A stretch of DNA of 64,000 bases from Dehalococcoidales bacterium (GTDB lineage: Bacteria; Chloroflexota; Dehalococcoidia; Dehalococcoidales; UBA2162). The stretch spans positions 1-64,000 of the forward strand of contig JAFGCW010000048.1 of NCBI GenBank assembly GCA_016932435.1. Direction: 5' to 3'. Below are positions 62,586 through 64,000 of the stretch, in pieces. Numbering within the stretch: the first letter of the stretch is position 1; each line of letters begins with the position of its first letter. The notes beneath the pieces were generated by a model. It was given only the letters and a program-made list of their open reading frames with translations. It searched no databases and was not told the DNA's origin. The position numbers and the translations under genes were made by a program.

Positions 62586-62617
62586 AAACAGCCTTGCATC
62601 ACTGAACAAGGCTGTTT
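62586..62617. terminator. Bidirectional terminator shared by rpmB and rpe
   Basis: AACAGCCTTG / CAAGGCTGTT with a 10-base loop, flanked by AAAA and TTTCTTATTTT. The far arm of the hairpin lies inside the last codons of rpe (NSLVQ), an economical overlap of coding and terminator. Confidence 0.78.
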
Positions 62618-63279
62618 CTTATTTTCTGTATAGCATCTTTAATAGGTTGGTTCGAACTGAAAACAGCCGCACCGGCTACCAGCACATCCGCACCGGCTTT
62701 CACCACCTTTGGCGCTATGTTAACATTTATCCCCCCGTCAACCTCCAGCTCCGTATTCAGTCGTTTTTCATCCAGTTTTTTACGCATTGCGGTAATTTTT
62801 TCGAGTGTACTCTCTATGAACGCCTGTCCCCCAAAACCGGGATTTACCGTCATTATGAGCACCAGGTCCAGATATGAGAGAATATCATCGAGTCTACTTA
62901 TGGATGTACCCGGGTTTACCGAAGCGCCAGCTTTGACACCGGCTTCCTTGATAGCCTGAATAGTACGGTGAATGTGAGGACATGCTTCCACGTGGACGGT
63001 CAAAATATCCGCCCCCGCATTCGCAAACTGCCTGATATAATCAGGGGGTCTTTCGATCATAAGATGTACGTCCAATGGTAGATCGGTATGGGGACGTATC
63101 GCTTTTACGATCGCCGGACCGAGGGTGATGTTGGGCACAAAATGCCCATCCATAACATCGACGTGGATGTAATCAGCTCCTGCTTCAGTTGCCGCGGCTA
63201 CCTGCTCTCCCAGCCGGGCAAAATCCGCCGATAAGATTGATGGAGCGATTTTTACATATTTCTCAGTTTTCTCAGTCAC
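62599..63279 (-). CDS. rpe: Ribulose-phosphate 3-epimerase
   Basis: 226 residues. TIM barrel with [37 protein letters not shown] (metal ligands His/Asp), PLDVHLMI and the late [24 protein letters not shown]. Interconverts ribulose 5-phosphate and xylulose 5-phosphate. GTG start overlaps the end of argH by eight bases, so the two are translated together. Confidence 0.95.
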   Translation of the reverse strand: MTEKTEKYVKIAPSILSADFARLGEQVAAATEAGADYIHVDVMDGHFVPNITLGPAIVKAIRPHTDLPLDVHLMIERPPDYIRQFANAGADILTVHVEACPHIHRTIQAIKEAGVKAGASVNPGTSISRLDDILSYLDLVLIMTVNPGFGGQAFIESTLEKITAMRKKLDEKRLNTELEVDGGINVNIAPKVVKAGADVLVAGAAVFSSNQPIKDAIQKIRNSLVQ

Positions 63280-64000
63280 CGGAACCTCCGACCAACTCTT
63301 TTGCTTTCTTCAGGGCTTTTTCTACCTGTGACGGCGCGGTGCCGCCGGGATTATCCCGCGCTGCAAGAGACATCTCTACGGAAATAGATGTGACATCGTC
63401 CTCAAATAGCGGTGAATACTCTTTGTATTCGTTGATACTGAGTTCATCCAGATTCTTGTTCTCCTGAACCGCATAAGCGACCAGCCTCGCTACCACACCG
63501 TGCGCATCACGGAAAGCAGCACCTTTTTTCACAAGGTAGTCCGCAAGGTCCGTTGCCAGTATGTATCCCTCGCCGGCAGCTATTCCCATCTTATCCGCAT
63601 TGATCTTTATGGTACTTATCATTCCCGTAAACACTTCAAGGCTTGATAGCAGCGTATCCACGCAGTCAAAGAAACCTTCTTTATCTTCCTGCATATCACT
63701 GTTATAAGAAAGAGGTAGACCTTTCATTATAGTCAACAGCGACATCAATCTGCCATATACGCGACCGGTCTTGCCGCGTACCAGTTCGGCAATATCTGGA
63801 TTCTTCTTCTGAGGCATTATACTGCTTCCGGTAACATAAGCATCATCGATTTCTATAAACCCGAACTCACTCGATGACCAGAGAATCACCTCCTCTGCCA
63901 GTCGTGAGAGATGCATCATACATATACTGGCTGCTGATTCATACTCGATGATATAATCACGGTCAGACACTGCATCCATACTGTTCATGCTTATCCGGCT
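63272..64000 (-). CDS. argH: Argininosuccinate lyase, partial (C-terminal part)
   Basis: At least 243 codons are seen; the 5' end runs beyond base 64000 in frame. Signature [20 protein letters not shown] is present, with the C-terminal lyase helix ([20 protein letters not shown]) and [20 protein letters not shown]. Releases fumarate from argininosuccinate to make arginine, or runs the urea-cycle step. Ends eight bases inside rpe. Confidence 0.95.
   Translation of the reverse strand, partial: SRISMNSMDAVSDRDYIIEYESAASICMMHLSRLAEEVILWSSSEFGFIEIDDAYVTGSSIMPQKKNPDIAELVRGKTGRVYGRLMSLLTIMKGLPLSYNSDMQEDKEGFFDCVDTLLSSLEVFTGMISTIKINADKMGIAAGEGYILATDLADYLVKKGAAFRDAHGVVARLVAYAVQENKNLDELSINEYKEYSPLFEDDVTSISVEMSLAARDNPGGTAPSQVEKALKKAKELVGGSGD

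Noticed and set aside
1..64000. CRISPR arrays, rRNA and tRNA genes
   Set aside because: No regularly spaced repeats with spacers and no cloverleaf or rRNA-like sequence found by eye on either strand.

Overview
This 64 kb window looks like the chromosome of an anaerobic bacterium of the phylum Chloroflexota, most likely class Dehalococcoidia. That placement is an inference from gene content and style. The window has tungsten-type aldehyde:ferredoxin oxidoreductase, an AprAB/fumarate-reductase-like flavoprotein with its ferredoxin, a corrinoid-type UroD-family methyltransferase, an iron alcohol dehydrogenase, solitary peptide-binding lipoproteins, many TTG and GTG starts, and strong GGAGG ribosome-binding sites. 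No rRNA, tRNA or CRISPR array was found.

Layout. 1-2190 is a decayed segment: a uracil-DNA-glycosylase-like gene broken by an intact IS3-family element (3-bp target duplication GTA), followed by a frameshifted GH130 fragment. 2286-3638 holds a hypothetical gene and a UPF0158 gene. 3639-4362 is non-coding and carries a cluster of GTGCAA repeats. 4363-6126 is a selenoprotein gene read through an in-frame UGA. 6222-9150 (minus) is an ECF sigma, anti-sigma and VWA operon. 9606-12431 is an AlkZ-like gene plus dhaK-dhaL. 12512-14275 is the first of three related peptide-type binding lipoproteins. 14897-17411 is a second selenoprotein gene in an operon with a rhodanese and a thioesterase. 17467-25329 holds a membrane protein, the ferredoxin/flavoprotein pair, the UroD-type methyltransferase, Fe-ADH and AOR. 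25653-29574 holds two more binding lipoproteins. 29756-31129 is an autoregulated GntR/DUF1648 pair. 31218-37082 holds an antiporter, a bicupin, GNAT, TrmH, a zinc ribbon, S21 and a radical SAM/B12 protein. 37276-39737 is a second ECF sigma with an unusual anti-sigma carrying duplicated lipoprotein-like sensor domains. Then follow tatA, a ketopantoate-reductase-like gene, glpK-glpD and proVXW. 48501-64000 is mostly housekeeping: L21-L27-L31, DUF1385, hisI, hisA, trpS, pentapeptide protein, gamma-carbonic-anhydrase-like protein, argS, methyltransferase, recG, degV-fakA, L28, rpe and the end of argH.

The strongest observations are two. First, two paralogous UGSC-type selenoproteins each carry an in-frame UGA at the equivalent codon (101 and 102), in different active-site contexts; one is linked to a rhodanese and an acyl-CoA thioesterase-like protein. 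Second, all four binding-protein lipoprotein genes have an extended Shine-Dalgarno (GGAGGTGA) about 96-123 nt upstream of their own start. It lies in a long leader, often with a tiny ORF and hairpins, which suggests a shared leader-based control of solute-binding-protein expression. L21 and ArgS also appear to need non-standard start codons, and a gamma-carbonic-anhydrase homologue has lost one zinc-ligand histidine.
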